Both the position numbers and the translations under genes were made by a program. Below are positions 17,700-26,323 of a stretch of 64,000 nucleotides of DNA, piece by piece; the first letter of the stretch is position 1; every line of letters starts with the position of its first letter. The DNA comes from Bradyrhizobium jicamae (lineage in GTDB: Bacteria; Pseudomonadota; Alphaproteobacteria; Rhizobiales; Xanthobacteraceae). The notes beneath the pieces are model-generated. The model was not told the DNA's origin and did no database searches. It saw only the letters and a program-made list of their open reading frames with translations. The stretch spans positions 44,084 through 108,083 of the forward strand of contig NZ_JAFCKQ010000024.1 in assembly GCF_018130215.1 (NCBI RefSeq). The letters run 5' to 3'.

Positions 17700-18050
17700 A
17701 TGATGATGAGATCGACGATGATTGCATTGGCGATCATCCTCTTGCCCACGGCCGTGGCCGCATCGCCCGCCCACGTCGACGAGCGGGCGCCTGAAAGCCG
17801 AAACGCCGCGCTGCTGAGCCAGGGCATCGCGGTCACCGGCTCGCCCGCGATCGAGACGCTGCGTGGTGTCATCGACAGCGTGGATCAGCGCGCCGACAGC
17901 ATCGACATCCGTCTCTCCTCAAACCGGACGGAGCGATTCAGGGTGCAAGACGGGCTGATCTTCGATGCGGTCCGCTTCGGCGAGCCGGTCGAGATCTCGG
18001 TGCAGAACATCTCCGGCGCCCGGACCATCGTGCGCCTGCTGGAGGAGTAG
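17700..18050 (+). CDS. small periplasmic protein in the chromate operon
   Basis: 116 residues: Sec signal (STMIALAIILLPTAVAASPA), then a linker and a small beta-rich domain LRGVIDSVDQRADSIDIRLS followed by FRVQDGLIFDAVRFGEPVEI. The alternation resembles a single OB-like barrel as in DUF1344/CusF-like proteins, but the Met/His metal ligands of CusF are missing. It lies between the ChrB-type gene and superoxide dismutase on the same strand with short gaps, so a role in the same stress response is inferred. Confidence 0.7.
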   Translation: MMMRSTMIALAIILLPTAVAASPAHVDERAPESRNAALLSQGIAVTGSPAIETLRGVIDSVDQRADSIDIRLSSNRTERFRVQDGLIFDAVRFGEPVEISVQNISGARTIVRLLEE

Positions 18051-18118
18051 GACGCAGGGTCAGGACAATCCACCGCGAACGCGACCACGAGACGTCATTC
18101 AACATCTGGAGAGCCCCG

Positions 18119-18838
18119 ATGACCATCAACAACGAGCGTCGAAACTTCATCGCTGCGGCCGGCGCGGTCGCAGCATCAACCGTCATGGTCGGCGGCAACC
18201 AGGCGCTTGCCGAAACCAACCAACCGACAGGAGCAAGGGTGATGCCCTATCAGGCCAAACCGATGCCGTTCGATCCGAAAACGATCAGCGGCATCTCGGA
18301 AAAGATACTCGTCAGCCACTATGAGAACAATTACGTCGGCGCCGTGAAGCGGCTCAACGCGATTGGCACCCAGCTCGCCGAGCTGGATTTCGCCAAGGCA
18401 CCGAACTTCATGATCAACGGGCTGAAGCGCGAAGAATTGATCGCGTCGAACTCTATGATCCTGCACGAGATCTATTTCGACGGGCTCGGCGGTGCCGGCA
18501 AGCCGGGCGGCGCGCTCGCCGAGGCTATCGTGCGCGACTTCGGCAGCATGGAGCGCTGGCGGACTGAATTCGCCGCCATGGGCAAGGCGGAAGGCGGCGG
18601 TTCGGGCTGGGTGATTCTGGCCTATTCGCCCCGCGACAAGCGGCTCGTCAATCAATGGGCCGCCGATCACACGACCACGCTCGCCGGCGGCCGTCCGGTC
18701 CTCGTGCTCGACATGTACGAGCACGCCTATCACATGGACTTCGGCGCTGCGGCCGCGCGCTATGTCGACATCTACATGGAGGCCATCCGCTGGCAGAACG
18801 CCGCCAAACTGTATGAGCAGTATTCGAAGGAAGCCTGA
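18119..18838 (+). CDS. exported Fe/Mn superoxide dismutase
   Basis: 239 residues. The N-terminus NNERRNFIAAAGAVAASTVM is a twin-arginine-like signal, so the enzyme is likely periplasmic. All four metal ligands appear: His in VSHYENNYVGAV, His in SMILHEIYFDGL, and Asp/His in VLVLDMYEHAYHMDFG. GGGSGWVILAY is the usual core motif. It removes superoxide; placed in a chromate operon it would counter the superoxide formed when chromate is reduced. ATG 18119 follows GGAGAG. Confidence 0.9.
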   Translation: MTINNERRNFIAAAGAVAASTVMVGGNQALAETNQPTGARVMPYQAKPMPFDPKTISGISEKILVSHYENNYVGAVKRLNAIGTQLAELDFAKAPNFMINGLKREELIASNSMILHEIYFDGLGGAGKPGGALAEAIVRDFGSMERWRTEFAAMGKAEGGGSGWVILAYSPRDKRLVNQWAADHTTTLAGGRPVLVLDMYEHAYHMDFGAAAARYVDIYMEAIRWQNAAKLYEQYSKEA

Positions 18839-18960
18839 GCAGGGACGAAACGAGTGCGATGAGGCGGTGCGGACAGGCGAGCGTATTGAAGGGGTGCCAT
18901 CCGGGCTGAGCTCGCAATCGACGGGATCGTCAAGCCCGGGGAGCAATCAAGGGGGAGACT

Positions 18961-20142
18961 GTGACGACCACAACGACCAGCGAGCGCGGCGGAATGGGCG
19001 AACTCGTGCGCTATTTCCTCAAACTCGGCTTCCTCGGCTTCGGCGGACCGGTCGCGCTCGTTGGCCAGATGGAGCGCGAGCTCGTCGACGGCAAGAAGTG
19101 GCTCTCCAAGGAGCAGATGCGCGAGGTCATCGCCATCTGCCAGTCGCTCCCCGGACCGCTCGCGATCCAGGTCGGCATCTACATTGCCTATCTGCGTTGC
19201 GGCTTCTGGGGGGCGTGGGCCGGCGGCTGGGCCTTCATCCTGCCGAACTTCGTCATCGTCGCCGCCCTTGGCGCGCTCTATGTCTATCTCGGAGACCTGC
19301 AACCGGTCACCAGCATCTTCTACGGCGTCAGCCCCGCCGTGATCGCCCTGATCCTGCATTCCTGCTACCGGCTCGCCAGGCTCGGCATGGAGGACTGGCT
19401 GCAGTGGATCATCGCGGGAATCTGCCTCGTCGTCACCGTCATCCTGCAAGCCGAGGTGGCACTGTTGTTCATCGGCGCCGGCATCGTCGGCATTGTCTAT
19501 TACGGCAACGTCAGGCGCCCTCCCGTTGCGATGCAGCTTGCGGTGATACCGGCGGCGGCGCCCGCGGTCGCGCCTGCCGCCACCGGCTCGACGTTGGGCA
19601 AGCTGCTGCTGTTCTTTCTCAAGGCGGGCTCGCTGACCTTCGGCAGCGGCCTCGTCATCGTTCCCTTCCTCGAGCAGGGGCTGGTGCAGCAATATGGCTG
19701 GCTCAACGAGCGTGAATTCCTGGTCGCGGTCGCGATCGGCATGATGAGCCCGGGGCCGGTGGTGATCACGGCCACCTTCGTCGGCTACCTGGTGGCGGGG
19801 TTCTGGGGCTCGCTCGTCTCCACCATCGGCATCTTCCTGCCGTCTTTCCTGCTCGTGCTGATCGTCGCGCCCCTCCTGGCACGGCACCGCAAGAATCCCA
19901 ACGTGCAGGGCTTTGTGAAAGGCGCTTATGCCGCGGCAATCGGAACCATTCTGGGTGCCTGCATCCTGCTCGGCAGGATCGCTGTCGGCGACTGGCTGAC
20001 AGCGCTGGTGGCCGTCGTGTCGCTGGCCGTGCTGTTCCGCTGGAAGGTCAGCAATCCCCTGCTCATCGCCGTCACGGCAGTGATCGGGCTCATAGCCTAT
20101 CCGATCCTGCAGCCGGCATGGGTGCTCACCGGGCTCAAATGA
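18961..20142 (+). CDS. chrA: chromate efflux transporter ChrA
   Basis: 393 residues starting at GTG 18961 behind AAGGGGGAG. Two homologous halves each start with the CHR signature: FLKLGFLGFGGPVALVGQME and FFLKAGSLTFGSGLVIVPFL. About ten membrane segments follow, with CQSLPGPLAIQVGIYI and MSPGPVVITATFVGYL in corresponding positions. This is the long-chain (two-domain) CHR family, which exports chromate by proton antiport. Last gene of the unit; the 122-base gap before it has no terminator. Confidence 0.93.
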   Translation: MTTTTTSERGGMGELVRYFLKLGFLGFGGPVALVGQMERELVDGKKWLSKEQMREVIAICQSLPGPLAIQVGIYIAYLRCGFWGAWAGGWAFILPNFVIVAALGALYVYLGDLQPVTSIFYGVSPAVIALILHSCYRLARLGMEDWLQWIIAGICLVVTVILQAEVALLFIGAGIVGIVYYGNVRRPPVAMQLAVIPAAAPAVAPAATGSTLGKLLLFFLKAGSLTFGSGLVIVPFLEQGLVQQYGWLNEREFLVAVAIGMMSPGPVVITATFVGYLVAGFWGSLVSTIGIFLPSFLLVLIVAPLLARHRKNPNVQGFVKGAYAAAIGTILGACILLGRIAVGDWLTALVAVVSLAVLFRWKVSNPLLIAVTAVIGLIAYPILQPAWVLTGLK

Positions 20143-20247
20143 GGAGCGACAATGCGCACGCCGTTCAGGAATGAACTGCCGGGGCCGCGACTTGCGGCGA
20201 CCGTTTTCATCGCCGCAAACCCGGCGCCCCCATTCTATCCAGATGGC

Positions 20248-20538
20248 CTATTGGTGATTCCGGCTCTTCGGATGAGCGCGCCAGTCGCGGCCGACGGTTT
20301 GGTGGTCGTCGTTCGGCGCGGCCTGGGCAGCGTGATGGCTCTTGCCGCCTTGCGCCCTCCAGTCGCGCCCGATCGTGACGTCGTCCGCACGGCCGCGATC
20401 CTGCCCGCGCGATTGTTCCGACTGCTGATGCGACTGAACTTGTTGGACGGAGCTGGACTGCGCCAGTGCCGCACCTCCACCGAACGTGAGAGCCAGTGCG
20501 AAAGTGGATAACAGGGCAACGGATGCGGAATTTCTCAT
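20248..20538 (-). CDS. small secreted protein with two GRDWRA repeats
   Basis: 96 residues from ATG 20538, chosen because AGGAAGGAAG lies just upstream and a signal peptide (SVALLSTFALALTFGGGAAL) follows. The mature protein is Gln/His/Arg rich and contains TIGRDWRAQGG and TVGRDWRAHPK about 25 residues apart. Probably disordered and periplasmic. I recognise no family; similar low-complexity exported proteins occur widely in Bradyrhizobium. Confidence 0.65.
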   Translation of the reverse strand: MRNSASVALLSTFALALTFGGGAALAQSSSVQQVQSHQQSEQSRGQDRGRADDVTIGRDWRAQGGKSHHAAQAAPNDDHQTVGRDWRAHPKSRNHQ

Positions 20539-20806
20539 GATGGTCTTCCTTCCTCGCTGGGCCTCTGCACCAACTCGCCGTGACCGGCTTTGTTCGTAGA
20601 GAATGCACATTTGCTTGCGCGAGCAGCGCAAGGAACCGAGGAGTTTTGTGCACGATTCATCGCCATGCATGAGGGAAGTGACGGTCCCATGGCCGTAGCG
20701 AACGCTACTACCTCGGGAAAGCTCTGCAAATTCTGGGGATCCGCGACCTCCCCACCAGATGGGTATCCATCCAAGCGCTCGCCTGCCTCGTTCGGGGGAA
20801 CGCCCT

Positions 20807-21561
20807 ATGGATGGACTTGTCTTTGCGGTATTTGCTCTCGCCGCTCTTGTCGGCGGTTTCGTCAGCGGATTTTCCGGATTTGCGATGGGCCTCGTCGTAT
20901 CGGGCGTATGGCTGCACATCATCACTCCGATGCAGACCGCGACACTTATCGCCGGTTACGGCCTGCTGACGCAGGGCTACGGCATCTTCAAGCTCCGGCA
21001 TGCTCTCGATCTGAGAAAGGCCTGGCCACTTGCACTTGGGACCGTCATCGGCATTCCCTTTGGCGTGAGCATCCTCACGTATCTGAACCCGACCTATCTC
21101 CGGTTCGGCGTAGCCTGCTTTTGATGATCTACTCGATCTACGGGCTTGCGCGTCCCGTGTTCGCCCCAGTGAAGATCGGAACCGGAGCCGACATCGCGAT
21201 CGGTATCTCGAACGGCATGCTCGGCGGGTTGACCGGGCTGGGCGGCGTGATCTCCACCATCTCGTGCCAATGGCGCGGCTGGCCCAAGGACGTGCAACGC
21301 GCCGTGTTTCAGCCGGTGCTGTTTGTCGCATTCGTCGTAATCTCGATAACGCAGGCCATTGCCGGCAGCATCACCAGGGACACGCTGACGCTCTATGCGT
21401 GGGGCGTTCCTTTCATGGCCGCCGGTCTTTGGTCCGGCTTCAGGCTGTTCGGGAAAATCGATGACGAGACGTTCCGCAAGACAGTGCTGGTGCTGCTGCT
21501 TGCGGGAATGTCCCTGATCTTCACCGCGCCGACCGCGGCGGCTGATAGCCCCAATCACTGA
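20807..21561 (+). pseudogene. TauE/SafE-family sulfite/organic anion permease, frameshifted
   Basis: From ATG 20807 (GGGGGAA upstream) the frame encodes about 105 residues of a TauE/SafE permease (FALAALVGGFVSGFSGFAMG and so on) and stops at 21122-21124. The protein continues in the -1 frame from about 21115 (LLMIYSIYGLARP, then GGLTGLGGVISTISCQW) to TGA 21559-21561. One missing T in the run TGCTTTTGATG explains it: a fifth T would give an uninterrupted ~250-residue protein. Either a real mutation, a homopolymer sequencing error or ribosomal slippage. The final Asn-His-stop codons lie at the edge of the dispersed repeat. Confidence 0.85.
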
Positions 21562-22042
21562 TTTGCCCGACGGCGCAAGTCCCCGTCACAAAAATAATTC
21601 GGTTTATCGTAACGACAAATCAGTGTATAGAATTTCCCGTCTCACCCGCTCGAGGGGCGCTCGCGATCGTCACGAACGTGGTGGTGGGATGCGGTGGACG
21701 CTGCATGCGTGACTGACGAGAGCGCATGAGGCGGACGGCGAAATCGTGCAGGCCTGACGCCCTAGTGGCAGGTGTCTCCCGCGAGATGCGAAAGCATCTT
21801 CGCGAGACGGTGACAAAAAAGCCCAGTCTCACCGGGGAGAGCACGTATAAGCCGTAACCCATCGCGCAGGGAAAGCCGGGTTGCTCCGGTTACACCTGTG
21901 GTCCTACCCCGGTGCTTTTTTGTTGCACCGGGCCCATGGGTGCGATCGGCACCCGGCTTTCCCTGCGCCCTCTTCACACAGAGCGGCGAAACGAGATGCA
22001 AGACTCGGACGATTCATGTCGCGAGAATGTAGAGTTGCGTCC
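21560..22042 (+). repeat. ~480-bp structured dispersed repeat, copy A
   Basis: Starts TGATTTGCCCGACGGCGCAA and ends about AGAGTTGCGTCC. The whole stretch is near-identical, in inverted orientation, to 56333-56820. It has perfect 18-base arms at 21864-21881 and 21951-21968 (GCGCAGGGAAAGCCGGGT and complement) enclosing a hairpin CCCGGTGC (21908-21915) / GCACCGGG (21925-21932), and another hairpin near 21774-21815 (GATGC-GAAA-GCATC core). Predicted short peptides such as MGYGLYVLSPVRLGFF are translations of this repeat and I do not call them genes. No terminal target duplication is evident. Confidence 0.85.
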
Positions 22043-22067
22043 GTAAGAGAAAGAGGGTCGTGCCGCC

Positions 22068-22376
22068 TCACGCCGGCGTCGGCGCGCTCGACAATGCGGC
22101 GAACACCGTCTCGGGCGAATGGGCGATGACGGCGAGCAGCGCACGGGCGGGGCCGCGTGGCGCGCGCTTGCCCTGCTCCCAGTTGCGGATGGTCTCGACG
22201 GGCACGCCGAGCCTGGCGGCGAATTCGGTCTGGGTCAGTTGCGCGCGGCGGCGCAGGTCACGCACGGCCGGCTTGACCGGGGCCGCCGTTGCCATCACGG
22301 GCAACGCCAGCGGGATTTCCTGGCCATCGCGAAGTTCGACGATCCGTCCGTCCGCCTTGAGCCGCAAGCGCTGCAT
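22068..22376 (-). CDS. XRE-type helix-turn-helix protein, orphan antitoxin-like
   Basis: 102 residues. The second half is a Cro/C1 fold: LRRRAQLTQTEFAARLGVPV then ETIRNWEQGKRAPRGPARAL, the sequence style of type II antitoxin regulators that bind their own promoter. The first 45 residues include LKADGRIVELRDGQEIPLAL, a short beta region. No toxin gene is seen in the 117 bases upstream or downstream, where the structured repeat starts. Either a solitary regulator or the remnant of a toxin-antitoxin pair. Confidence 0.8.
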   Translation of the reverse strand: MQRLRLKADGRIVELRDGQEIPLALPVMATAAPVKPAVRDLRRRAQLTQTEFAARLGVPVETIRNWEQGKRAPRGPARALLAVIAHSPETVFAALSSAPTPA

Positions 22377-22493
22377 GCTGTCCCCCTCTTGGGAATGGCA
22401 GCATCATCGGTGAAGGCGATTAAGGCCCGATTAAAGACAGGGCTCGCGCCCGACGCGCGCTCCTCGCGCGACATGCGGACTGGTTCGGCCGAT

Positions 22494-23915
22494 CTATTTC
22501 AGGCCGAACCAGAGCGTGGCGATGCCGAGGAAGGAGAAGAAGCCGACCACGTCGGTGACGGTCGTGACGAAGGTGCCGGAGGCGACAGCAGGATCGGCCC
22601 GCACCCGCTCCAGCACGATCGGGATCAGGATGCCGCCCAGCGCGCCGGCGACCAGGTTGCAGATGATCGCAAGCCCGATCACCATGCCGAGGCCGGGGAT
22701 CTTGAACCAGGCGAACGCGGCAATGCCGGTGATGATCGCAAAGGCAATGCCGTTCACCAGCCCGACCATGGTCTCGCGCAGCACCACCCGCAGCGCATTG
22801 AACGAGCCGAGTTCGCGGGTGGCGAGCGCACGTACCGCCACCGTCATGGTCTGGGTCGCCGCATTGCCGCCCTGGCTCGCCACGATCGGCGCCAGCACCG
22901 CGAGCGCCACCATCTTCTCGAGCTGGCCCTCGAACAGGCCGAGCACCGACGAGGCGAGGAAGGCGGTCGCGAGATTGACGAGCAGCCAGTTGAAGCGGCC
23001 GCGGGCGATGGTCCAGACCGTGTCGGAGAGTTCTTCCGGATGGGTGACGCCGCCGAGCGCCTTGAGGTCCTCGTCGGCCTCCTCCTCGATGACGTCGACG
23101 ACGTCGTCGATCGTGATCACGCCGACCAGCCGGTCGGTGGTGTCGACCACGGGAGCTGCGACCAGATTGTACTTGCCGAACATCCGCGCGACCTGCTCCT
23201 GGTCCTCAAGCGCGGAGACGCGGCGGCGGTCCTCGTCGACGAGGTCGGTGATCGGCACCGGGCGGCGCGCGCGCAGGAGCACGTCCAGCGCGACCGCGCC
23301 GAGCCAATGCCGGTCGGCGTCGACCACGTAGATTTCGTAGAAGCGATCCGGCAAATCGGGGGTGTCGCGCATGTAGTCGATCGCCTGCCCGACGGTCCAG
23401 CCCGGCGTCACGGCGATGAACTCGGTCTGCATCCGCCGGCCGGCGGAGTTTTCCGGATAAAGCAGGCTGCGCTCGATGTCCTCACGCTCGGCCGGCGGCA
23501 GCTTCTCCAGGATCTCTTCCTGGTCCTCCTCGTCGAGACTCTCCAGCAGCTCGACGGCGTCGTCGGATTCGAGCTCGCGAACACCTTCAGCCACCGTCTC
23601 CGGCTCGAGTTCCTCGAGGATTTCCTCGCGGACCGCCTCGTCGACCTCGTTGAGGGCCGAGAAGTCGAAATCCGTGCCCGTGATCTCGACGAGGTTGACG
23701 CGGTCCTCGGGTGCCAGCGCCGCGATGAGGTCACCGAGATCGGCCTCGTGCAGTTCCGCCACCACCTCACACAGCAGCGGCCGGTCGGCAGCATGGATGG
23801 CGCGGGTCATCTCCTCGACAAATTCGGGGCGCAGCTGGCCCTCCTCGTCCCGCATCGGCACACGGTCCAGGAGCTCTGTCCCGGCCGGTCGGGCCACGTC
23901 GATTTCCTCGGCCAT
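22494..23915 (-). CDS. mgtE: MgtE magnesium transporter
   Basis: 473 residues from ATG 23915; the frame reaches 23999, but the normal family length and the acidic N-terminus MAEEIDVARPAGTELLD favour 23915. Order: MgtE N domain of acidic helices (about 40-155), a CBS pair (about 155-275, with WLGAVALDVLL and LVGVITIDDVVDVIEEEADE), and a five-helix membrane domain (about 300-473) including PIVASQGGNAATQTMTVAVR, the pore signature. It gates Mg2+ import through cytosolic Mg2+ binding. Divergent from the first deacetylase gene. Confidence 0.94.
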   Translation of the reverse strand: MAEEIDVARPAGTELLDRVPMRDEEGQLRPEFVEEMTRAIHAADRPLLCEVVAELHEADLGDLIAALAPEDRVNLVEITGTDFDFSALNEVDEAVREEILEELEPETVAEGVRELESDDAVELLESLDEEDQEEILEKLPPAEREDIERSLLYPENSAGRRMQTEFIAVTPGWTVGQAIDYMRDTPDLPDRFYEIYVVDADRHWLGAVALDVLLRARRPVPITDLVDEDRRRVSALEDQEQVARMFGKYNLVAAPVVDTTDRLVGVITIDDVVDVIEEEADEDLKALGGVTHPEELSDTVWTIARGRFNWLLVNLATAFLASSVLGLFEGQLEKMVALAVLAPIVASQGGNAATQTMTVAVRALATRELGSFNALRVVLRETMVGLVNGIAFAIITGIAAFAWFKIPGLGMVIGLAIICNLVAGALGGILIPIVLERVRADPAVASGTFVTTVTDVVGFFSFLGIATLWFGLK

Positions 23916-23998
23916 GCCGTATCTCGCCGGTTTGACAGGATTGGAGAATTGGTCTGAGTTGTAAGCAACGGAATACCCAACCGGCAACGGCTTGTGCA

Positions 23999-24817
23999 AT
24001 GAGAAATATGTTCAACGGACGATCGGTCCGGAGTGCCGTTGCAATGCTCGCCGCGATCGCGCTTGCGCAGGTCGCCCTGACCGCGTCGGCGCGCGCTGCC
24101 GACTGCCCGCGCAAGGATGCGCTCGGCACCTCGCGCGTGCTGGAAGTGGATCCTGCGACCTACCCGCGCGTGGGCCTGAAGAGCTTTCCGCAGACCCTGC
24201 CGCTCGAGGACCACGAGGTCGTGCTGACCTTCGACGACGGGCCGACGCCGGGGAAGACGGACAAGGTGCTGACGGCTCTTGCCGCCGAATGCGTACGGGC
24301 CACCTTCTTCATGGTCGGCCTTAACGCGACCGAGTATCCCGACATGGTGCGCAAGGTCGCGCGCCTTGGCCATACCATCGGCTACCACAGCTGGGACCAT
24401 CCGCACCTCAACAAGCCGACGACGGACGAGGCCGAAGCCAATATCAACCGCGGCATCGCGGCGGTCGAAAAGGCGCTGAATGGAACCGCGAGCACGATTC
24501 CGAGCACGCCGTTCTTCCGTTTCCCCTACTTCGAGCAGACCCCTCAGCTGCTGGACCGGCTGCAAAAGCGCGGAATCGCGGTGTTCGGGGCGGATTTCTG
24601 GGCCAGCGACTGGGTCAAGATGACCCCCGAGGAGGAGTTGAAACTGCTGACCGGGCGGCTCGAAGTCGCCCGCAAGGGAATTCTCCTGCTGCATGACCCG
24701 CAGCAGCGAACCGATGACATGCTGCCGGCCTTTTTGCGGTACCTGCACGATCACAATTATCGGATCGTCCACATCGTGCCGGCGTCGATGAAAACCGTGT
24801 CCGAACGGACACATTGA
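23999..24817 (+). CDS. exported polysaccharide deacetylase (NodB domain), first of two
   Basis: 272 residues with a Sec signal (AVAMLAAIALAQVALTASARA). NodB motifs in order: TFDDGP (metal Asp), GYHSWDHPHL (two metal His), FFRFPYF, and GILLLHD (final catalytic His). The family removes N- or O-acetyl groups from cell-wall or exopolysaccharide sugars with a divalent metal. Secretion and lack of nod neighbours argue against the Nod-factor enzyme itself. A homologous gene follows 68 bases downstream. Confidence 0.9.
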   Translation: MRNMFNGRSVRSAVAMLAAIALAQVALTASARAADCPRKDALGTSRVLEVDPATYPRVGLKSFPQTLPLEDHEVVLTFDDGPTPGKTDKVLTALAAECVRATFFMVGLNATEYPDMVRKVARLGHTIGYHSWDHPHLNKPTTDEAEANINRGIAAVEKALNGTASTIPSTPFFRFPYFEQTPQLLDRLQKRGIAVFGADFWASDWVKMTPEEELKLLTGRLEVARKGILLLHDPQQRTDDMLPAFLRYLHDHNYRIVHIVPASMKTVSERTH

Positions 24818-24885
24818 ACCCGAGCCCGCAGCTGATTACAGACCGTTAAGGTGGCATTCATGGCGTCGCCGTTAAGGATTTTTCA

Positions 24886-26271
24886 GTGAATTTGAAATGC
24901 GGCCGAGGTTCCATGTTTGCCAGCGTTTTGGTTGACACCCGCAAGCGGTCCCGCGCCGTCATCGGCACGGCGCTGCTGGGCTGGGCGATGTTCCTGGGCA
25001 GCACCGCGCAGCCGGCCCGTGCCGCAGAATGCCCGGGCAATCCGAACGCGCTCGGTACCTCGCGCACCCTCGTCGTCGATCCGACCGAGCATCCGCGGAT
25101 CGGCACCATGCAGTACCGGGAGACCCTTCCACTCGCCGATCATGAGGTGGTGCTGACCTTCGACGACGGCCCGCTGCCGAAATACAGCAACCAGGTGCTG
25201 GCTATTCTCGCCAGCCAGTGCATCAAGGCGACCTTCTTCACGATCGGCAACCAGGCCAGGGCCAACCCGGAGGGCGTGCGCAAGCTCGCGGCCGCCGGGC
25301 ATACCATCGGCACGCATACCCAGACCCATCCGCTGACCATGAACAAGATGCCGATCGAGCGGGCGAGGCAGGAGATCGACGACGGCATCGCCTCGACCCT
25401 GGCCGCGCTGAACGGCGACAGGAGCAAGCTTGCGCCGTTCTTCCGGATTCCCGGATTGATGCGCGCCGAGGGCGTCGAGAATTACCTGGCCTCACGGGGC
25501 ATCCAGACCTGGAGCGCCGACTTCCCGGCCGATGACTGGCGCCACATTTCGCCGCAGCGGGTCTACGACCTCGCGATCCAGCGCATCGAGGCGCATCACA
25601 AGGGCATCCTGCTGCTGCATGACATCCAGCCGCGCACGGTCGCGGCGCTGCCGCGGATCCTGAACGAATTGAAGGCGCGCGGCTACCGCATCGTCCATGT
25701 CGTGCCCGCGACGCCGGATCGCCCGGCAACGCCGACCGAGCCGCAGCAATGGTTCATGCATCCGCCGTCCGAGACGATCGCGGTCTCGCGCTGGCCGAGA
25801 ATTCCGAACTTCGTCTACACCGCGCGTAAAACGCTGCCGGCTCCGGTGTTCTCGGCCCTCGACTGGCGCGACGCCGAGGCGCTCGATCACGCGCAGCGCG
25901 CCCGCATCGGCCAGCCCCATCAGGCGCTGTGGCCGCAGCCGCATGTCGCGCAGGGCAATCCTGTCTCGACCCTGGCAGTTCCGGCGGCGAGCGTGTTCCG
26001 GATTCCTGAAGGGGAAAGCCTGACGTTGCTCGCGACCAGGTCGCACGCCAATCACGGCGTCGCGCAGGCCGCGACAGCAACCGCGCGCCAGGCCAAGGGC
26101 GCCAGGCGAACCGCGCATCTGCCGCCGGGCGCAGGCCGCGGCAAGGCTCGCCCGGCACCTCAGCATGCCGAGCCGTCCGACAGGAGCGCAGGTGCGGTCC
26201 GCCTCGCCAGCCTGAAGAAACGCGCGCCGCGCGCCGAGGCCACGGCGATCCCCAAACGGGTGCCGGATTAG
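24886..26271 (+). CDS. exported polysaccharide deacetylase (NodB domain), second of two
   Basis: 461 residues from GTG 24886 (AAGGA seven bases before it); ATG 24913 behind GAGG is an alternative. Signal segment LLGWAMFLGSTAQPARA, then the same mature start as its neighbour (ALGTSRTLVVDPTEHPRIG). Motifs TFDDGP, GTHTQTHPLT, FFRIPG and GILLLHD are intact. After the NodB domain (to about residue 270) comes a unique ~190-residue Ala/Arg-rich extension, probably disordered. The pair arose by tandem duplication. Confidence 0.88.
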   Translation: MNLKCGRGSMFASVLVDTRKRSRAVIGTALLGWAMFLGSTAQPARAAECPGNPNALGTSRTLVVDPTEHPRIGTMQYRETLPLADHEVVLTFDDGPLPKYSNQVLAILASQCIKATFFTIGNQARANPEGVRKLAAAGHTIGTHTQTHPLTMNKMPIERARQEIDDGIASTLAALNGDRSKLAPFFRIPGLMRAEGVENYLASRGIQTWSADFPADDWRHISPQRVYDLAIQRIEAHHKGILLLHDIQPRTVAALPRILNELKARGYRIVHVVPATPDRPATPTEPQQWFMHPPSETIAVSRWPRIPNFVYTARKTLPAPVFSALDWRDAEALDHAQRARIGQPHQALWPQPHVAQGNPVSTLAVPAASVFRIPEGESLTLLATRSHANHGVAQAATATARQAKGARRTAHLPPGAGRGKARPAPQHAEPSDRSAGAVRLASLKKRAPRAEATAIPKRVPD

Positions 26272-26323
26272 GGCATGACCCGAAAGAGGAGTGGCCGATT
26301 CTCCGAGCGAATCATGCCGCTCT

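Noticed and set aside
21620..21862. Small protein MGYGLYVLSPVRLGFF, also found at 56514-56711
   Set aside because: Both are translations of the dispersed repeat, and the frames diverge after about 19 residues because of indels. The substitution pattern preserves hairpins, not protein.
22377..22473. Small frame upstream of the antitoxin-like gene containing a CSAC sequence, possible toxin
   Set aside because: It overlaps the HTH gene start, is only about 60 codons, and shows no toxin family pattern.
22119..23957. 612-codon open frame on the plus strand
   Set aside because: Antisense to mgtE; the Asp/Glu/Arg/His-rich sequence is a shadow of the acidic MgtE N domain.
23999..24817. nodB of a nodulation cluster
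   Set aside because: Despite the NodB domain, the protein has a secretory signal and there are no nodA, nodC or nod-box sequences nearby.
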